From Rhodoferax sp. (GTDB lineage Bacteria > Pseudomonadota > Gammaproteobacteria > Burkholderiales > Burkholderiaceae_C): a stretch of DNA of 14,414 nucleotides. The DNA lies in NCBI GenBank assembly GCA_029865675.1, contig JARXAU010000101.1:1-14414 (forward strand), written 5' to 3'. This document shows, piece by piece, positions 10,878-14,414 of the stretch. Made by a program: the position numbers and the translations under genes. Position 1 is the stretch's first letter. Every line of letters starts with the position of its first letter. The notes beneath the pieces are model-generated. The model was given only the letters and a program-made list of their open reading frames with translations, was not told where the DNA came from and searched no databases.

Positions 10878-12494
10878 ATGACGCTGCCACGCTGGCCCCT
10901 GTGGGTGGTGCTGCCCCTGGCCTTGGTGACGCTCACGCCTCTGGCGGTGGTGGGGGCGAGCTGGGCGCAGCGCGCGCCCGAGGTCTGGCAGCACTTGCGC
11001 GACTACGTGCTGGCCGGGGTGCTGCTCAACACGCTGGTGCTGACCGTGTGCGTTGGGCTAGGGGTGGCGGTGCTGGGCGTGGCGCTGGCGTGGATCACGG
11101 TGATGTGCGAGTTTCCGGGGCGGCGCTGGCTGAGCGGGGCGCTGGTGCTGCCGCTGGCCTTGCCCGCCTACGTGCTGGCGTTTGTGCATGTGGGCCTGAT
11201 GGACTACAGCGGCCCGGTGCAAACCCTGTGGCGCGCGGCCACCGGTTGGTCGGGCGGCTTCCCCTCTGTGCGCAGCACAGGCGGTGCGGTGCTGGTGTTT
11301 TGCTTAGCGCTTTACCCGTATGTGTATTTGCTGGCGCGCCAGGCCTTTCACACCCAGGGCGCGCAATGCATGCAGGCTGCGCAGACGCTGGGCCTGGGTT
11401 GGAAGCAGGCGTTTTGGCGCGTGGCCATTCCCATGGCGCGGCCTTGGTGGGCCGCAGGCATGGGGCTGGCGCTGATGGAAGTGCTGGCGGACTTTGGCAC
11501 CGTGGCAATCTTCAACATCGACACCTTCACCACCGTGATCTACAAGACTTGGCTGGGCATGTTCAATCTGGCCGTGGCCTCGCAGCTGGCCTCTCTGTTG
11601 GCCCTGGGCGTGCTGGCCCTGGTGTGGCTAGAACAAAGCGCGCGTGCGCGCCGCCAGTTTGCGCCATCAGCCAAAGGCCAGTCGCGCATGCGCATTGGGT
11701 TAACTGGCGTGGCCGCCTGGTCTGCTACTGGGGCTTGTGTGCTGGTATTCACGGCGGCTTTTGTGGCGCCGGTGCTCCAACTGCTGTACTGGGTGGTGCA
11801 AGCGGCAGCCACCGACCTGGACGCGCGCTACTGGCAGTTTGTGCTGCATTCGCTCATGCTCTCGGGCCTGACGGCGCTGGTGGTGCTGGCTGCGGCGCTG
11901 GCGCTGGCCTATGCGGCGCGCGCCTCTGAAGGCCAGCGCGGGCAGCGCGCGGTGGCTGCGCTGGTGCGGGTGGCCAATCTGGGCTACGCCTTGCCCGGCA
12001 TGGTGTTGTCGGTGGGCTTGTTTGTGCCGGTGGCTTGGCTGGACGCCCGCTTGCTGGCCTGGACGCAAAGCCTGAGTCTGGCGCCGCTGCCGGTGCTCAA
12101 GGGCGCGCTGGCCGTCATGGTCACCGCCCTGGCCGTGCGCTTTATGGCGGTGGGCTTTAACCCGATCCAGGCCGCCATGCAGCGCATCACCCCCAACCAA
12201 GAGCGCGCAGCGCGCAGCCTGGGCCTGGGCGCCTGGCAGTCGCTGCGGCGCTTGCATGTGCCCCTTTTGCGCCCTGGGCTGCTGAGCGCGGCGCTGCTGG
12301 TGTTTGTGGAGGTGATGAAAGAAATGCCCATCACGCTAATGACCCGGCCCTTTGGCTGGGACACCCTGGCGGTGCGCATTTACGAGATGACATCCGAGGG
12401 CATGTGGGAGCGCGCCGCGTTGCCCAGTGTGTGTGTGGTGCTGGCAGGTTTGCTGCCGATATTTTTACTGGTGCGAAAGAGCGAGCAAGATTAG
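10878..12494 (+). CDS. fbpB: Fe(3+) ABC transporter permease, fused two-domain type
   Basis: The 538-aa product is very hydrophobic, with about twelve membrane segments in two homologous halves, each a BPD_transp_1 domain. Each half has an EAA-type loop that contacts the ATPase: QAAQTLGLGWKQAFWRVAIP (167-186) and ERAARSLGLGAWQSLRRLHV (about 441-460). The second half ends with EVMKEMPITLMTRPFGWDTL and ALPSVCVVLAGLLPI, typical of FbpB/FutB ferric permeases. Length matches the family (500-560 aa). ATG 10878 lies 7 bp after the binding-protein stop, and the ATPase starts 2 bp after this stop, so the three genes form one operon. Confidence 0.93.
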   Translation: MTLPRWPLWVVLPLALVTLTPLAVVGASWAQRAPEVWQHLRDYVLAGVLLNTLVLTVCVGLGVAVLGVALAWITVMCEFPGRRWLSGALVLPLALPAYVLAFVHVGLMDYSGPVQTLWRAATGWSGGFPSVRSTGGAVLVFCLALYPYVYLLARQAFHTQGAQCMQAAQTLGLGWKQAFWRVAIPMARPWWAAGMGLALMEVLADFGTVAIFNIDTFTTVIYKTWLGMFNLAVASQLASLLALGVLALVWLEQSARARRQFAPSAKGQSRMRIGLTGVAAWSATGACVLVFTAAFVAPVLQLLYWVVQAAATDLDARYWQFVLHSLMLSGLTALVVLAAALALAYAARASEGQRGQRAVAALVRVANLGYALPGMVLSVGLFVPVAWLDARLLAWTQSLSLAPLPVLKGALAVMVTALAVRFMAVGFNPIQAAMQRITPNQERAARSLGLGAWQSLRRLHVPLLRPGLLSAALLVFVEVMKEMPITLMTRPFGWDTLAVRIYEMTSEGMWERAALPSVCVVLAGLLPIFLLVRKSEQD

Positions 12495-12496
12495 CC

Positions 12497-13669
<1,173 letters not shown>

Positions 13670-13733
13670 GGGACGGACTTTTGCCGTGTGGCGCGCGCTA
13701 TGCTGGCTCTCATCTGAACAATGAGGTCGCCCC

Positions 13734-14414
13734 ATGTCCGTTTTGCAAAGCCAGCTCAACCCCCGCTCCGCCGACTTCTTGGCCAACGCCGCCGCCATGC
13801 GCGCCTTGGTCGACGATTTGCGCCTGCACCTAGAAAAAGTGGCGCTGGGCGGCGGCGAGGCGGCGCGGGCCAAGCACACGGCGCGCGGCAAGCTGCTGCC
13901 GCGCGAGCGGGTGCAGATGCTGCTGGACCCGGGCACACCGTTCCTAGAACTCGCGCCGCTGGCCGCGCTTGATTTGTACGGCAACGACGCCCCCGGCGCG
14001 GGGCTGATTGCCGGCATTGGCCGGGTCAGCGGTGTGGATTGCATGATTGTGTGCAACGACGCCACCGTCAAAGGCGGCACCTACTACCCCATGACGGTCA
14101 AAAAACACCTGCGCGCGCAAGAGGTGGCGCAGCAGAACAACCTGACCTGTGTTTACCAGGTCGATTCGGGCGGCGCCAACCTGCCGAACCAGGACGAGGT
14201 GTTCCCGGATCGCGACCACTTCGGCCGCATTTTCTTTAACCAGGCCAATATGAGCGCGCAGGGCATTGCGCAAATTGCGGTGGTCATGGGCAGCTGCACC
14301 GCCGGTGGCGCCTACGTGCCCGCCATGAGCGATGAGACCATCATCGTCAAAAACCAGGGCACCATCTTCTTGGGGGGCCCGCCCTTGGTGAAGGCCGCGA
14401 CCGGCGAGGTGGTG
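13734..14414 (+). CDS. mccB: Acyl-CoA carboxylase beta (carboxyltransferase) subunit, 5' part; probably 3-methylcrotonyl-CoA carboxylase
   Basis: The frame is open from ATG 13734 to the window end: 227 residues of a subunit usually about 535 long. GAGG at 13723-13726 supports the start. Recognisable segments are KHTARGKLLPRERVQMLLDP (about 54-73), GLIAGIGRVSG, NDATVKGGTYYPMTVKKHLR, YQVDSGGANLPNQDEVFPDR (about 142-161), FFNQANMSAQGIAQIAVVMG (about 167-186) and SCTAGGAYVPAMSDETIIVK. The DSGGANLPNQDEVFPD and FxNQANMSA forms fit MccB/LiuB of leucine and isovalerate degradation better than propionyl-CoA carboxylase. The biotin-carrying alpha subunit and other liu genes would be expected to the right. 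A geranoyl-CoA carboxylase remains possible. Confidence 0.9.
   Translation, partial: MSVLQSQLNPRSADFLANAAAMRALVDDLRLHLEKVALGGGEAARAKHTARGKLLPRERVQMLLDPGTPFLELAPLAALDLYGNDAPGAGLIAGIGRVSGVDCMIVCNDATVKGGTYYPMTVKKHLRAQEVAQQNNLTCVYQVDSGGANLPNQDEVFPDRDHFGRIFFNQANMSAQGIAQIAVVMGSCTAGGAYVPAMSDETIIVKNQGTIFLGGPPLVKAATGEVV

Noticed and set aside
10901..11929. Long + strand frame inside the permease gene
   Set aside because: It is a Gly/Ala-rich alternative frame of a GC-rich gene; the permease frame has clear membrane segments and EAA loops.

Overview
The window looks like a betaproteobacterial chromosome, probably Comamonadaceae or a close Burkholderiales relative. This is inferred from the GC-rich housekeeping block on the right, the Fe(3+) ABC transporter, the 3-methylcrotonyl-CoA carboxylase-type gene, YchJ and DM13 proteins, and the Fur-like site. 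No rRNA or tRNA was seen, so the taxonomy is inference.

Left part, about 1-6.7 kb: the distal portion of an integron gene-cassette array. Small, mostly unrelated ORFs lie head to tail on the + strand. They are separated by attC recombination sites at 482-610, 1063-1179, 1831-1947, 2297-2398, 3652-3780 and 4274-4360, with a weak candidate at 6304-6385 and a half-site at 4843. Cargo, in order: the 3' end of a HAD-like phosphatase, a small two-helix membrane protein, a RimJ/RimL-type GNAT acetyltransferase, an unknown 112-aa protein, a YdjM-like membrane protein, a DUF3703 protein, an overlapping DUF4160-DUF2442 pair, a three-helix membrane protein behind a tiny upstream ORF, and a lipoprotein. 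All attC sites share one orientation, so attI and the integrase gene should lie to the left, outside the window. A decayed IS110/IS1111-type transposase on the - strand interrupts the array at 4.95-5.87 kb. A 144-bp direct repeat of unknown nature occurs at 2923-3066 and 6463-6606.

Middle, 6.76-9.64 kb: chromosomal-looking DNA. A two-gene - strand unit (a small membrane protein, then an unknown 188-aa protein) diverges from a + strand DM13-domain protein. A single-domain rhodanese and a YchJ-family protein follow, joined by an ATGA overlap.

Right, 9.7-14.4 kb: a compact ferric-iron ABC transporter operon (periplasmic binding protein, fused two-domain permease, ATPase) with a good Fur-like box upstream. 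It is followed by the start of an acyl-CoA carboxylase carboxyltransferase (beta) subunit that runs off the window.

The most interesting structure is the cassette array. Two neighbouring attC sites are about 90% identical, show a compensatory base-pair change, and share a further 39 bp upstream of the site. Other attC sites keep their folded stems while their core heptamers have drifted.
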